The notes below the pieces were generated by a model, which saw only the letters and a program-made list of their open reading frames with translations, ran no database searches and was not told the origin of the DNA. A stretch of 64,000 nucleotides of DNA from Streptomyces tanashiensis (GTDB lineage Bacteria; Actinomycetota; Actinomycetes; Streptomycetales; Streptomycetaceae). Shown here in pieces: positions 25,217 through 33,872 of the stretch. Location: positions 1 to 64,000 of the forward strand of contig NZ_BMRZ01000008.1 in assembly GCF_014648895.1 (NCBI RefSeq). The letters are read 5' to 3'. Made by a program: the position numbers and the translations under genes. The number at the start of each line of letters is the position of its first letter. Position 1 is the stretch's first letter.

Positions 25217-26476
25217 ATGTCGCCGAGCGGCATACCGCGTGGCGGCCCCCCTCTCACCGAGGCGGAGGCGGAGGACCTGCTGCGATGTATCTGCTTCAAG
25301 ACCGGCCCGCCCCGCACGGTGGGGGTGGAGCTGGAGTGGCTCGTGCACGAACTGCGCGATCCCCGCCTTCCCGTACGGCCGCCGAGACTCGCGGCCGCGC
25401 TGGACACCGTACGGGCCCTGCCTCTGGTGTCGGCCCTGACGTTCGAACCCGGTGGGCAGCTGGAGCTCAGCTCGCGCCCGGCCGGCTCCCTCATGGAGTG
25501 CCTCGACTCGCTCGCCGCCGATCTGGCCGCGGTGCGGGCGGCGCTCGGACCGCTCGGTCTCACCCTCAGCGGATACGGGGTGGACCCCTGGCACGCGCCG
25601 CGCGGCCGGGTGCTCCACGAGCCGCGGTACGACGCGATGGAGACCGCGCTCGACCGGACCGGACCGGCCGGGCGGGCGATGATGTGCGACTCGGCCTCGG
25701 TGCAGATCTGCCTCGACGCCGGGCTCGAGGAGCCGGGCCCGCTCGGGTACCACCGGCGCTGGCAGCTCGCCCATCTGCTCGGGGCGGTGCTCGTGGCGGC
25801 CTTCGCCAACTCTCCGGTGCACGGTGGGCGCCGCACCGGCTGGCGCTCGACGCGGCAGGCGCTGTGGACGGATCTCGACCCCCGGCGGGCGCTCGCGCCG
25901 CCGCCGGACGGCGAGCCGCGCGCGGAGTGGGCGGCGCACGTCCTGGACACTCCGGTGATGTGCGTACGGGCCGAGGAGGGTCCGTGGGCGGTGCCGGAGG
26001 GCCTGACGTTCCGGGACTGGCTGCGCACGGACGTCCCCCGTCCGGCCGACGCCGACGACCTGCGCTATCACATGACGACCCTGTTCCCGCCGGTGCGGCC
26101 GCGCGGTCATCTGGAGCTGCGGATGGTGGACGCGCAGCCGGGCCCGGACGGCTGGATGGTGCCGGTGGCGGTGACGACGGCCGTCTTCGACGACCCGGAG
26201 GCGGCGGAGACCGTGTACCGGGCGGTGAAGCCCCTCGCGGAGCAGGCGGGTCCCGGTCCCGCCCCGCGCAATCCGCTGTGGCGGGCGGCGGCCCGCGACG
26301 GCCTCGCCGATCCCGGGCTGCACGCCGCCGCCCGGGCGGTGTTCTCCGCCGCGCTCGACGCGCTGCCCCGGATCGGGGCGAGCGAGGAGGTGCGGCGGGC
26401 CGTCGCCGCCTTCCACGAGCGGTACGTGATCCCCGGGAGCTGCCCGGCCGACAACCTCCAGGTGGTGACGTCATGA
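25217..26476 (+). CDS. egtA: Glutamate-cysteine ligase of ergothioneine synthesis
   Basis: The 419-residue protein belongs to the GCS2 family. TVGVELEWLVHELRD carries the N-terminal acidic metal site, FEPGGQLELSSRP is the glutamate/ATP site, and DSASVQICLDAG and HLELRMVDAQ follow. EgtA joins glutamate and cysteine to give gamma-glutamylcysteine, the sulfur donor for EgtB. ATG 25217 lies 7 bases after AGGAGG, the best ribosome site in the cluster. Its stop overlaps the egtB start by four bases (ATGA), marking the first gene of a tight egtABCD operon. Confidence 0.95.
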   Translation: MSPSGIPRGGPPLTEAEAEDLLRCICFKTGPPRTVGVELEWLVHELRDPRLPVRPPRLAAALDTVRALPLVSALTFEPGGQLELSSRPAGSLMECLDSLAADLAAVRAALGPLGLTLSGYGVDPWHAPRGRVLHEPRYDAMETALDRTGPAGRAMMCDSASVQICLDAGLEEPGPLGYHRRWQLAHLLGAVLVAAFANSPVHGGRRTGWRSTRQALWTDLDPRRALAPPPDGEPRAEWAAHVLDTPVMCVRAEEGPWAVPEGLTFRDWLRTDVPRPADADDLRYHMTTLFPPVRPRGHLELRMVDAQPGPDGWMVPVAVTTAVFDDPEAAETVYRAVKPLAEQAGPGPAPRNPLWRAAARDGLADPGLHAAARAVFSAALDALPRIGASEEVRRAVAAFHERYVIPGSCPADNLQVVTS

Positions 26477-27798
26477 CGGCGACCGAGACGGGCGCCGGGC
26501 CCGAGGCCCTGCGGCGGCGGGCCCTCGACGCCCTCACCACCGCGCGGGACCGCACCGCGCTCCTCACCTCCTGCGTGGAGGACGGCGAGCTCACCGCGCA
26601 GCACTCGCCCCTGATGTCGCCGCTGGTCTGGGATCTGGCGCACATCGGAAATCAGGAGGAGCAGTGGCTGTGGCGGGCCGTCGCGGGGCGCGACGCGCTG
26701 CGGCCCGAGATCGACTCGCTGTACGACGCCTTCCAGCACCCGCGCGCCTCCCGTCCTTCGCTGCCGCTGCTCTCGCCGGTCGAGGCGCGCGGCTACGCGG
26801 CGGACGTCCGGCTCCGGGTCCTCGACGTGCTCGAACGGACCCCGCTGGAGGGGCGGCCGCTGCTCGACGCGGGCTTCGCCTTCGGCATGATCGCCCAGCA
26901 CGAACAGCAGCACGACGAGACGATGCTGATCACCCATCAGCTGCGGAAGGGGCCCGCGGCGCTGACCGCTCCCCCGCCCCCGGTCCTGCGGTCCGGTCCG
27001 CTGCCCCCCGAAGTCCTCGTCCCCGGCGGCCCGTTCACCATGGGCACCTCGGACGAGCCGTGGGCCCTGGACAACGAACGCCCCGCGCACGCCCGCGTCG
27101 TCCCCGCCTTCCACATCGACACGACCCCCGTCACGAACGGCGCCTACCTCGCCTTCATGGCCGACGGCGGCTACACGGACCGACGCTGGTGGCGGCCGGA
27201 GGGCTGGGCGCAGATACGGGAGCACGGCATCGGGGCTCCCCTGTTCTGGCGCCGGGACGGCGGCCAGTGGCTGCGCCGGCGCTTCGGGGTGACGGAACCG
27301 GTGCCCGAGGAGGAGCCGGTCCTGCACGTCAGCTGGTACGAGGCGGACGCCTACGCCCGCTGGGCGGGGCGACGGCTCCCGACCGAGGCGGAGTGGGAGA
27401 AGGCGGCCCGTCACGACCCGGTCTCCGGGCGCTCCCGCCGCTATCCGTGGGGCGACGCCGATCCGGGCCCCGCGCACGCGAACCTCGGCCAGCGGCACCT
27501 GCGGCCCGCGGCGGCGGGCAGCTATCCGGCGGGTGCCTCGCCCCTCGGGGTTCGGCAGCTGATCGGTGACGTGTGGGAGTGGACGGCGAGCGACTTCCTG
27601 CCGTACCCGGGCTTCACGGCCTTCCCGTACAAGGAGTACTCGGAGGTGTTCTTCGGGCCGGAGTACAAGGTGCTGCGGGGCGGTTCGTTCGCGGTGGACC
27701 CGGTCGCCTGCCGGGGCACCTTCCGCAACTGGGACCTGCCGGTGCGGCGCCAGATCTTCTCCGGCTTCCGGACGGCGCGGACCGCGGAGCTCGACTGA
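26473..27798 (+). CDS. egtB: Ergothioneine sulfoxide synthase EgtB
   Basis: The 441-residue iron enzyme has an N-terminal DinB-like domain with the three-His iron site: H57 in DLAHIGNQEEQ, and H143 and H147 in IAQHEQQHDE. A C-terminal formylglycine-generating/C-type-lectin fold follows (VPGGPFTMGTSDE, LPTEAEWEKAARHDP, GDVWEWTASDF, VLRGGSFAVDP). It catalyses oxygen-dependent C-S bond formation between hercynine and gamma-glutamylcysteine. The start overlaps egtA and the stop overlaps egtC, so translation is coupled. Confidence 0.95.
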   Translation: MTATETGAGPEALRRRALDALTTARDRTALLTSCVEDGELTAQHSPLMSPLVWDLAHIGNQEEQWLWRAVAGRDALRPEIDSLYDAFQHPRASRPSLPLLSPVEARGYAADVRLRVLDVLERTPLEGRPLLDAGFAFGMIAQHEQQHDETMLITHQLRKGPAALTAPPPPVLRSGPLPPEVLVPGGPFTMGTSDEPWALDNERPAHARVVPAFHIDTTPVTNGAYLAFMADGGYTDRRWWRPEGWAQIREHGIGAPLFWRRDGGQWLRRRFGVTEPVPEEEPVLHVSWYEADAYARWAGRRLPTEAEWEKAARHDPVSGRSRRYPWGDADPGPAHANLGQRHLRPAAAGSYPAGASPLGVRQLIGDVWEWTASDFLPYPGFTAFPYKEYSEVFFGPEYKVLRGGSFAVDPVACRGTFRNWDLPVRRQIFSGFRTARTAELD

Positions 27799-28550
27799 TG
27801 TGCCGTCATGTCGCTTACGTGGGCGGGCCGGTGGCGCTGGGAGAGCTGCTGGTCCGGCCGGTGCACGCCCTGCTGCGCCAGTCCTGGGAACCCCGTACGC
27901 AGGACAGCGGAGTGGTGAACGCCGACGGCTTCGGCGTGGGCTGGTACGGCGAGGGGGATCCGGTGCCCGCGCGGTACCGCCGGCCCGGCCCGATCTGGGG
28001 CGACCTGTCCTTCGCCGACCTCGCCCGGGTGGTGCGCTCCGGCGCCTTCCTCGGGGCGGTCCGGGGGGCCACGCTCCCCGGCGCCGACGGGGAGGCCGCG
28101 GCGGCGCCGTTCACCGCCGGGCCCTGGCTGTTCAGCCACAACGGCGCGGTCGGGGGCTGGCCGGACTCCCTCACGGCGCTCGCCGCCGCGCTGCCCGCCG
28201 GGGAGCTGCTGCGCCTGGAGGCGCGCACGGACTCGGCGCTGCTCTGGGCGCTCGTGCTGCACCGGCTGCGGGCCGGTGACGCGCCGGGGGCCGCGCTGGC
28301 CGACACGGTGCGGGAGGTCGCGGCCGCGGCCCCCGGCTCCCGGCTGAACCTGCTGCTCACCGACGGCGAGCGGATCGCCGCGACCGCCTGGCGGAACAGC
28401 CTCTGGTACCTGACGGGCCCCGGCCGTGTGGTCGTGGCCTCCGAACCGTACGACGACGATCCGCGCTGGCGGGAGGTGCCCGAGCACACGCTCGTCACCG
28501 CCGATCGCGCCGATGTCACCCTCTCCCCGCTCAAGGAGCCGTCCGCGTGA
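27798..28550 (+). CDS. egtC: Gamma-glutamyl hercynylcysteine sulfoxide amidohydrolase EgtC
   Basis: The 250-residue class II glutamine-amidotransferase-like hydrolase begins MCRHVAYVGGP, so Cys2 becomes the N-terminal nucleophile after Met removal. NADGFGVGWYGEG and LFSHNGAVGGW are the conserved Ntn-hydrolase loops. It removes the glutamyl group from the EgtB product. ATG 27798 overlaps the egtB stop (TGATG), and the stop overlaps egtD by four bases. Confidence 0.93.
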   Translation: MCRHVAYVGGPVALGELLVRPVHALLRQSWEPRTQDSGVVNADGFGVGWYGEGDPVPARYRRPGPIWGDLSFADLARVVRSGAFLGAVRGATLPGADGEAAAAPFTAGPWLFSHNGAVGGWPDSLTALAAALPAGELLRLEARTDSALLWALVLHRLRAGDAPGAALADTVREVAAAAPGSRLNLLLTDGERIAATAWRNSLWYLTGPGRVVVASEPYDDDPRWREVPEHTLVTADRADVTLSPLKEPSA

Positions 28551-29512
28551 GCCCGTTCCAGCTGACCCGCACCCTCGCCGCGGACGCCGCCGGCGCCGAT
28601 CTTCGCGCCGACGTCCTCCACGGACTGACCCGCTCCCCGAAGGAGCTGCCGCCCAAGTGGTTCTACGACGCCCGGGGCAGCGAGCTCTTCGAGGAGATCA
28701 CCCGGCTGCCCGAGTACTACCCCACGCGCGCGGAGCGGGAGATCCTGGCCGCGCGTGCCCCGGAGATCGCCGCCGCGACCGGCGCCCGGACGCTGGTGGA
28801 GCTGGGCTCCGGCTCCTCCGAGAAGACACGGTTCCTGATCGACGCGCTGCTGCCGGATCTGGACGCGTACGTGCCCGTGGACGTGAGCGAGTCCGCCCTG
28901 ACCGGGGCGGCCGAGTCGCTGCTCGCGGACCGGCCGGGGCTGTGGGTGCACGCCCTGGTCGCCGACTTCACCCGGGGGCTCGCGCTGCCGGGGACGCCCG
29001 GGCCGCGTCTGGTGGCCTTCCTCGGGGGCACGATCGGCAATCTGCTCCCCACCGAGCGGCACACCTTCCTGCGTTCGGTCCGCGCCATGCTCACGCCGGG
29101 CGACGCGCTGCTGCTCGGCACGGACCTGGTGAAGGACGAGGCGACCCTCGTGGCGGCCTACGACGACGCGGCCGGGGTGACGGCGGAGTTCAACAAGAAC
29201 GTGCTGTCCGTGATCGACCGGGAGCTGGGTGCGGACGCCGATCCGGCCGCCTTCGACCACGTGGCGGTCTGGGACGCCGAGCGGGAGTGGATCGAGATGC
29301 GGCTGCGCGCCCGCCGCGCGCTGACCGTGAAGATCCCGGAGCTGGATCTCGTGGTGCCGTTCGCGGCGGGCGAGGAGATGCGGACGGAGGTCTCGGCGAA
29401 GTTCCGTCAGGCGGGTGTACGGAAGGAGCTGGCGGCGGTCGGCCTCGAACTGACCCGCTGGTGGACGGACAGCGAGGACAGGTTCGCGCTGTCCTTGGCG
29501 ACGGTGGGCTGA
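28547..29512 (+). CDS. egtD: Histidine N-alpha-methyltransferase EgtD
   Basis: The 321-residue SAM-dependent methyltransferase has the EgtD start (LTRSPKELPPKWFYDARGSELFEEITRLPEYYPTRAE), the SAM loop VELGSGSSEKTRFLI and FLGGTIGNLLP. It trimethylates histidine to hercynine, the first step. GTG 28547 overlaps egtC. No egtE lyase follows; in Streptomyces that activity is often encoded elsewhere. Its last 106 bases overlap the end of the convergent olsA-like gene, an uncommon tail-to-tail overlap. Confidence 0.95.
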   Translation: MSPFQLTRTLAADAAGADLRADVLHGLTRSPKELPPKWFYDARGSELFEEITRLPEYYPTRAEREILAARAPEIAAATGARTLVELGSGSSEKTRFLIDALLPDLDAYVPVDVSESALTGAAESLLADRPGLWVHALVADFTRGLALPGTPGPRLVAFLGGTIGNLLPTERHTFLRSVRAMLTPGDALLLGTDLVKDEATLVAAYDDAAGVTAEFNKNVLSVIDRELGADADPAAFDHVAVWDAEREWIEMRLRARRALTVKIPELDLVVPFAAGEEMRTEVSAKFRQAGVRKELAAVGLELTRWWTDSEDRFALSLATVG

Positions 29513-30411
29513 GGGACGGTCGGGCGAGGGACGCCGGGCTCGGGGGCGGTCTGCTCGGGGACGGTCTGCTCGGTGGCGGTCTGCTCGGGGACGGTCGGGC
29601 GGGCGACGGCCCGCTCGGCCGCGGCGGCCAGGGCACGGCGGTCCGGATACTGGATGCTGGATATCGGATCCAGTATTCGGATACTGGCCACCATGCGCCG
29701 CGCCGTGACCACCCTCCACAGCGACGCGCCGAGCGGATCGTCCCCGACGTACGCGGCGGCTCCGGTCGGCCCGTAGTCGAGCCGTACCGGAAGCACGGCG
29801 GATCCACTGTCCAGAGCGGCCTGGAACGCGGCGGGCCGGAAGCGCCCCCGCGCCCGCCCGCACCAGGTCGATCCCTCGGGGAAGACCACCACCCGGCCCC
29901 CGTCGGCGAGCACCCCGGACATCGCCCTGACGGTGGCCGGCAGGGCCCGGAGCCGGTCCCGGTCGATGAAGAGGGTGCCGCCGAGCGCAGCGAGCGTGCC
30001 GAGCACGGGCCAGCGGCGGACCTCCGTCTTGGCCACCATCCGGCCGGGCAGCACGGCGGCGACGAGGGGGATGTCCAGCCAGGAGACGTGGTTGGCGACG
30101 ACGAGGAGCGGGCCGGTGACCGCGTCGGCCGTCCCCTCGTACCGCACGCGTACGCCGAAGGCGCGGACGACCGCCCGCACCCAGCTCCGGACGAGGGCGA
30201 GCCGGGCGGCCGCGGGGAGCAGCCCCGCGGCCGGGGCGAGCAGGACGCCGACGAGGACGGCGCCGATCCCGGCCGTCAGCCGGGCCGCGGCGAGGACGGC
30301 ACCGGCCCGCTCGGCCGGGTGGTCACGGCCGGTCTCCGGGTGGGCGGCGCAGCGGCCCGGGGTGCACGGCGCCGTGGGGAGCCACGGCGGGAGTGCCGTG
30401 GAGCCGTTCAC
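29407..30411 (-). CDS. olsA: Lysophospholipid-type O-acyltransferase, probable OlsA
   Basis: The 334-residue PlsC-family enzyme has a membrane anchor (residues 45-75), the catalytic motif NHVSWLD (NHX4D), FIDRDR and FPEGSTWCG. GTG 30411 overlaps the stop of the GNAT-type olsB gene by four bases. OlsB N-acylates ornithine and OlsA then O-acylates the product, giving ornithine lipid. The C-terminus is odd: from about residue 265 it turns into A/T-richer SIRILDPISSIQYP and then a TVPEQ/TATEQ repeat tail encoded by 15-bp DNA repeats. Its last 35 codons lie antisense to egtD. The tail may be dispensable. Confidence 0.75.
   Translation of the reverse strand: MNGSTALPPWLPTAPCTPGRCAAHPETGRDHPAERAGAVLAAARLTAGIGAVLVGVLLAPAAGLLPAAARLALVRSWVRAVVRAFGVRVRYEGTADAVTGPLLVVANHVSWLDIPLVAAVLPGRMVAKTEVRRWPVLGTLAALGGTLFIDRDRLRALPATVRAMSGVLADGGRVVVFPEGSTWCGRARGRFRPAAFQAALDSGSAVLPVRLDYGPTGAAAYVGDDPLGASLWRVVTARRMVASIRILDPISSIQYPDRRALAAAAERAVARPTVPEQTATEQTVPEQTAPEPGVPRPTVPQPTVAKDSANLSSLSVHQRVSSRPTAASSFRTPA
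29514..29605. repeat. 15-bp tandem repeats in the olsA 3-prime end
   Basis: Degenerate 15-bp units of the form GGGGACGGTCTGCTC run head to tail. On the minus strand they encode TVPEQ-type pentapeptides (TVPEQTATEQTVPEQTAPEP) in the acyltransferase tail. Copy number is probably variable between strains. Confidence 0.7.
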
Positions 30412-31223
30412 CGCGCCGGGGCGAGCGAGAGGAAGTGGTTGAGGTAGCGCGGGTTCGTGCGGCGCAGCGAGAGCAGCACGTAGAGGTCGGCGACGCCGAA
30501 GTCGGGGTCGTGCGCGGGGGCGCCGCAGACCCAGGCGCCGAGCCGCAGATAGCCGCGGAGCAGCGGGGGGAGTTCGGTGCGGCCTTCGGGGCGGGTGATG
30601 CCGTCGGGGCTCCACAGCTTGTGCGGGGTGACCCAGTACTCCTCGGGGGCGAGGTGCTTGGCCTTGACGGTGTCCCAGGTGGCGGCGGCCAGGGTGCCGC
30701 CGTCGGCGAGCGGGATCGAGCAGCAGCCGGCGAGCCAGTTGTGGCCGGTCCGGGTCATGTAGCGGGCGAGGCCGGCCCAGATGAGGGCGATCACGGCGCC
30801 GTTGCGGTGGGCGGGGTGGACGCAGGAGCGGCCGACCTCCACCAGGTCGTGCCGGACGGGGGCGAGCCGGGTGAGGTCGAACTCGCTCTCGGAGTAGAGG
30901 CGCCCGGCGACGGCGGCCCGGTCGGGCGGGAGGATCCGGTAGGTGCCGACGACCTCGCCGGTGCCCTCCTCCCGAACGAGGAGGTGGTCGCAGTACGCGT
31001 CGAAGGCGTCGGTGTCGAGGCCGGGCTCGGGACTGTCGAGCAGGGCGCCCAGCTCACCGGCGAAGACCTGGTGGCGCAGCCGCTGGGCGGCCCGTACGTC
31101 CTCCTGGTCCCGGGCGAGACCGACGACGTACCGGGGCGTGGGCGGCTCGGCCGGGGCCTGCGGCTGTGCGGGGACGGCCTGGGCCTGTGCGGGGACGGCG
31201 AGCGTGGGCGTCGGTGCGGACAT
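30408..31223 (-). CDS. olsB: GNAT-type ornithine N-acyltransferase, probable OlsB
   Basis: The 271-residue protein has a Pro/Ala-rich N-terminal arm and an Acetyltransf_5 (OlsB/hemolysin-like) domain. The readable pattern is RLRHQVFAGELGA, YCDHLLVREEGTGEVVGTYRIL, VEVGRSCVHPAHRNGAVI, LWAGLARYM and a GCCSIPLADGG loop. In OlsB this fold transfers a 3-hydroxyacyl group from ACP to ornithine. ATG 31223 follows GGAGGAG by 8 bases and the stop overlaps olsA. The pair makes ornithine lipid, a phosphorus-free membrane lipid useful under phosphate shortage. Confidence 0.8.
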   Translation of the reverse strand: MSAPTPTLAVPAQAQAVPAQPQAPAEPPTPRYVVGLARDQEDVRAAQRLRHQVFAGELGALLDSPEPGLDTDAFDAYCDHLLVREEGTGEVVGTYRILPPDRAAVAGRLYSESEFDLTRLAPVRHDLVEVGRSCVHPAHRNGAVIALIWAGLARYMTRTGHNWLAGCCSIPLADGGTLAAATWDTVKAKHLAPEEYWVTPHKLWSPDGITRPEGRTELPPLLRGYLRLGAWVCGAPAHDPDFGVADLYVLLSLRRTNPRYLNHFLSLAPAR

Positions 31224-31361
31224 GGCGGGCTCCTCCGGCGGACGGAAGGGGAAGGGGCGGGACCGGGCCGCGTGAGCGGTGGCCCGGCTCCTTACTTCTT
31301 CCGTCACCGGCTGGATTCGACATGACCGTCCGGGGGCTCGCGGGTGTGCGAACGCTGAATG

Positions 31362-32612
31362 CTATTCGGCGAGGGTGTCCGTGATCGCGGTCGAGGCCTC
31401 CTTGGCCGCCTTGACGGGGTTCTCGCCCTGGAGGACGGCCGTCATGTACGGCTTGATGGGGTTGTCGGCCTCGACGTTCGCCCACTGCGGGGAGTTGGGG
31501 GTGGCCCGGCCGCGCGCGGCGCCCTTCGCCATGACGGCGGTGGCCTCCTGGCCGGCGACGACGGAGGCGAGCCCCTTCTTGTTGGGCACGTAGCCCATGG
31601 CGCGGGCGAGTTCGGACTGCCACTTCTCGCCCGCGAGCGCCTTGACGACGTCGAGGGCGGCGCCGCGCTGGGGTGCGTTCTCCGGGATGATGAGGTCGGA
31701 GCCGCCGGTGAAGACGGCGCAGGGCTGGCCGGCCTTCTTGCCGGGTATCGGGAAGTAGCCGAGCTTGTCCTTGAGGTCCGGGTTGGCCTTGAGGATGGCG
31801 GCGACGGCGCTGGGCGTGGCGATGAGCTGGGCGACGTCGCCCTTGGCGAAGACGTCGGCCTGCGGCGGGGTCTGCTCGTCGGCGTTCTTCGGGCCGGCGC
31901 CGAGGGCCTGGAGGTCCTTGTAGAAGGCCATGCCGCGCTGGGCGGCCGGGCTGTCGAGCGCGCCGGTCCACTGGCCGCCCTTGTCGACGGCGAGTTCGCC
32001 GCCCTCGTCCCAGATGAAGCCGGCGAGGGTGTACCAGTCCTGTCCGGCGAGGTAGATGCCCTGGGTGTCGTTCTTGTTGAGCTTCTCGGTGTCGGCGAGC
32101 CACTGGGAGCGGGTGGCCGGGAGCTTGTCGATCCCGGCGTCCTCGAAGAGGTCCTTGTTGTAGATGACGATGCGGTTGGCCGCGTACCAGGGGATGCCGT
32201 ACTGGGCTCCGGCGATGCTGCCGGGCTCGGCGAGACCGGGCAGCCAGTCCTCGCTGCCGAGGTCGCGCACGGACTCCAGGGTGAGGTCGAAGAGCTTCTC
32301 GGTGTCGGCGTACTGGGCGACCTGGGTGTTGCCGACCTCGATGACGTCGGGGCCGCCGGAGCCCTGGATGGCCTCGGTGACCTTCTTCCCGATGCCGGTC
32401 CACTCCTGGATGGTGAACTCGAGCTCGACCCCGTCGTGCTCCTGCTCGTACGCCTCGGTGAAGCGCGAGAGGAAGTCCTCGCTGACGCTGTCCCGCATCA
32501 GCCAGATGTTCACGGTCTTCGTCCCGCCGTCGCCGCCCGGCAGCATCCCGCAGCCCGCGAGGGCGAGCGCGGTGGCGGCGGCCAGGGGGCAGGCGAGATG
32601 GCGGTTCTTCAC
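31362..32612 (-). CDS. DasA-like sugar ABC-transporter binding lipoprotein
   Basis: The 416-residue lipoprotein has signal MKNRHLACPLAAATALALAGC (lipobox LAGC). The type-1 solute-binding core strongly recalls the chitobiose-binding DasA: FTIQEWTGIGKKVTEAIQ, DVIEVGNTQVAQYA, GIPWYAANRIVIYNKDLFEDAG, GFIWDEGGELA, ARGRATPNSPQWANVEADNPIKPYM. The GTG at 32612 is chosen because AAGGTGA stands 5 bases before it; an upstream GTG (32621) has none. No permease or ATPase gene lies beside it, so it must use membrane components encoded elsewhere (MsiK-type ATPase). A dre-like operator lies 100 bp upstream. Confidence 0.8.
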   Translation of the reverse strand: MKNRHLACPLAAATALALAGCGMLPGGDGGTKTVNIWLMRDSVSEDFLSRFTEAYEQEHDGVELEFTIQEWTGIGKKVTEAIQGSGGPDVIEVGNTQVAQYADTEKLFDLTLESVRDLGSEDWLPGLAEPGSIAGAQYGIPWYAANRIVIYNKDLFEDAGIDKLPATRSQWLADTEKLNKNDTQGIYLAGQDWYTLAGFIWDEGGELAVDKGGQWTGALDSPAAQRGMAFYKDLQALGAGPKNADEQTPPQADVFAKGDVAQLIATPSAVAAILKANPDLKDKLGYFPIPGKKAGQPCAVFTGGSDLIIPENAPQRGAALDVVKALAGEKWQSELARAMGYVPNKKGLASVVAGQEATAVMAKGAARGRATPNSPQWANVEADNPIKPYMTAVLQGENPVKAAKEASTAITDTLAE

Positions 32613-32713
32613 GTAGGTCACCTTCTGCGGTTCAGCACAGGGTCGTGCGGCATGGGGGCTGACCCGACATGGGGGGACCGAACGGGGTGTTCGCGCGGGT
32701 ATGTGGCCTGGAT

Positions 32714-32729
32714 TCTGGTCTGGACCAAC
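32714..32729. promoter_or_regulatory. DasR-responsive element (dre) candidate
   Basis: TCTGGTCTGGACCAAC contains TGGTCTGGACCA, which differs at one position from the core TGGTCTAGACCA of the DasR operator. It lies upstream of the DasA-like gene. A second palindrome, GTCAAG-TC-CTTGAC, follows at 32736-32749. Confidence 0.7.
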
Positions 32730-32735
32730 GAGATG

Positions 32736-32749
32736 GTCAAGTCCTTGAC
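32736..32749. promoter_or_regulatory. GTCAAG-TC-CTTGAC palindrome next to the dre site
   Basis: A 6-bp perfect inverted repeat with a 2-base centre lies 8 bp beyond the dre-like site in the same promoter region. It contains TTGAC, a possible -35 element on the plus strand, and could equally be a second regulator site. Confidence 0.4.
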
Positions 32750-32890
32750 GATCCCGTTCCGCACCCGGACGGACGATCTGTTCCGTTACCGTCGGTAGTT
32801 ACTCGCGGGTCGCGTCGGCCCCCGTCGTGTCGCGCGCCGACGCGCCCTGGGGCACCGTGGAGGGAACGCACCGAGAGGAGTTCGGCCCCC

Positions 32891-33106
32891 ATGTCGAATC
32901 ACACCTACCGCGTCACCGAGATCGTCGGCACCTCCACCGAGGGCGTCGACGCGGCCATCCGCAACGGCATCAAGCGCGCCTCGCAGACCCTGAGGGGACT
33001 CGACTGGTTCGAGGTGACGCAGGTACGCGGCCACCTCGTCGACGGCGCGATCGAGCACTACCAGGTCGGCCTGAAGGTCGGCTTCCGCCTGGAGGACGAG
33101 GACTGA
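32891..33106 (+). CDS. Dodecin flavin-binding protein
   Basis: The 71-residue protein (YRVTEIVGTSTEGVDAAIRNGIKRASQTLRGLDWFEVTQVRGHLVDG, then HYQVGLKVGFRLED) matches dodecin over its full length. Dodecins form 12-subunit shells that store FMN or CoA. The helix and the W near residue 39, which stacks with flavin, are present. ATG 32891 follows GAGAGGAG. It is a single-gene unit with a terminator at 33119-33140. Confidence 0.9.
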   Translation: MSNHTYRVTEIVGTSTEGVDAAIRNGIKRASQTLRGLDWFEVTQVRGHLVDGAIEHYQVGLKVGFRLEDED

Positions 33107-33118
33107 CGGGGTCCGCAC

Positions 33119-33140
33119 GGCCCCCCGACGCCGGGGGGCC
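33119..33140. terminator. Terminator between dodecin and HAD phosphatase genes
   Basis: An 8-bp stem GGCCCCCC / GGGGGGCC with loop GACGCC lies 13 bases after the dodecin stop, between convergent genes. Confidence 0.7.
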
Positions 33141-33187
33141 GACCGACGCCGGGGGCCGACCGGGCCCGGAACGACTCCCGGCCGGCG

Positions 33188-33676
33188 TCAGGTGCGGCCC
33201 TCCTTCTCCTGAGCCTCCCTCAGCGCCTCGGAGGGCTCCGCCCAACGGGCGCGTACGACAGGGAAGCCCGCCGCCTCCGCCGCGTCGCACACCGCGAGGT
33301 CGTCGTCGACCAGCATCCTGACCGTGCGGTCGGCGGCGAGGCGGCGCAGGATCTCCACCTTGGTCACCCGGGCGGGCCGGAAGTCCCGGTTGCGCCGCAT
33401 GTGGACGGGCCCCGCCGGCAGCCCCTGCCCGGCCAGCCACTCCACGGTCGAACGGCGGCAGCGCTCGGGCCGCCCGGTGAGGTAGACCACCTCGCACTCC
33501 TCGGCCGCCTCGCGGCACAGCGCGACGCCCTCGTCCAGCGGCGGATCGTCGGGGGCCGCCGCGAAGAAGGCGTCCCAGTCCTTGGGCTTGCGCTCCAGGA
33601 AGTGCTGGCGGTGCGCGGTCGCGGCCAGCGTGTTGTCGAGGTCGAAGACGGCCAGGGGCCTGTTGTCCGATGTCAC
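33188..33676 (-). CDS. HAD-superfamily phosphatase
   Basis: The 162-residue protein has motif I AVFDLDNTLA (nucleophile Asp near residue 11), motif II VVYLTGRPE and motif IV LVDDDLAVCDAA. It has the size and LTGRP form of the LNS2/PNKP-phosphatase-like HAD group. The substrate is unknown; a nucleotide or polynucleotide 3-prime phosphate is possible. GTG 33676 is the start. The plus-strand DUF1906 gene is divergent 196 bp away. Confidence 0.75.
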   Translation of the reverse strand: MTSDNRPLAVFDLDNTLAATAHRQHFLERKPKDWDAFFAAAPDDPPLDEGVALCREAAEECEVVYLTGRPERCRRSTVEWLAGQGLPAGPVHMRRNRDFRPARVTKVEILRRLAADRTVRMLVDDDLAVCDAAEAAGFPVVRARWAEPSEALREAQEKEGRT

Positions 33677-33872
33677 GGACCCAGCGTAGGAGCCGCGCGG
33701 CCGGGGGCGCCCGGGATCGCGGGCGGGCACGGAACACGGCGGGTCGGAGCATGCCCGGGACCCTGCCCGGGACCCCATTCCCAGCGCCGCACTCGGCTGC
33801 CGCGGTCCCTCGGACGCCGGATAGGGTGAGCGGGCTCCGGAGGGCCGGAGCCGGATCTTGTGTGGGGTGGGA

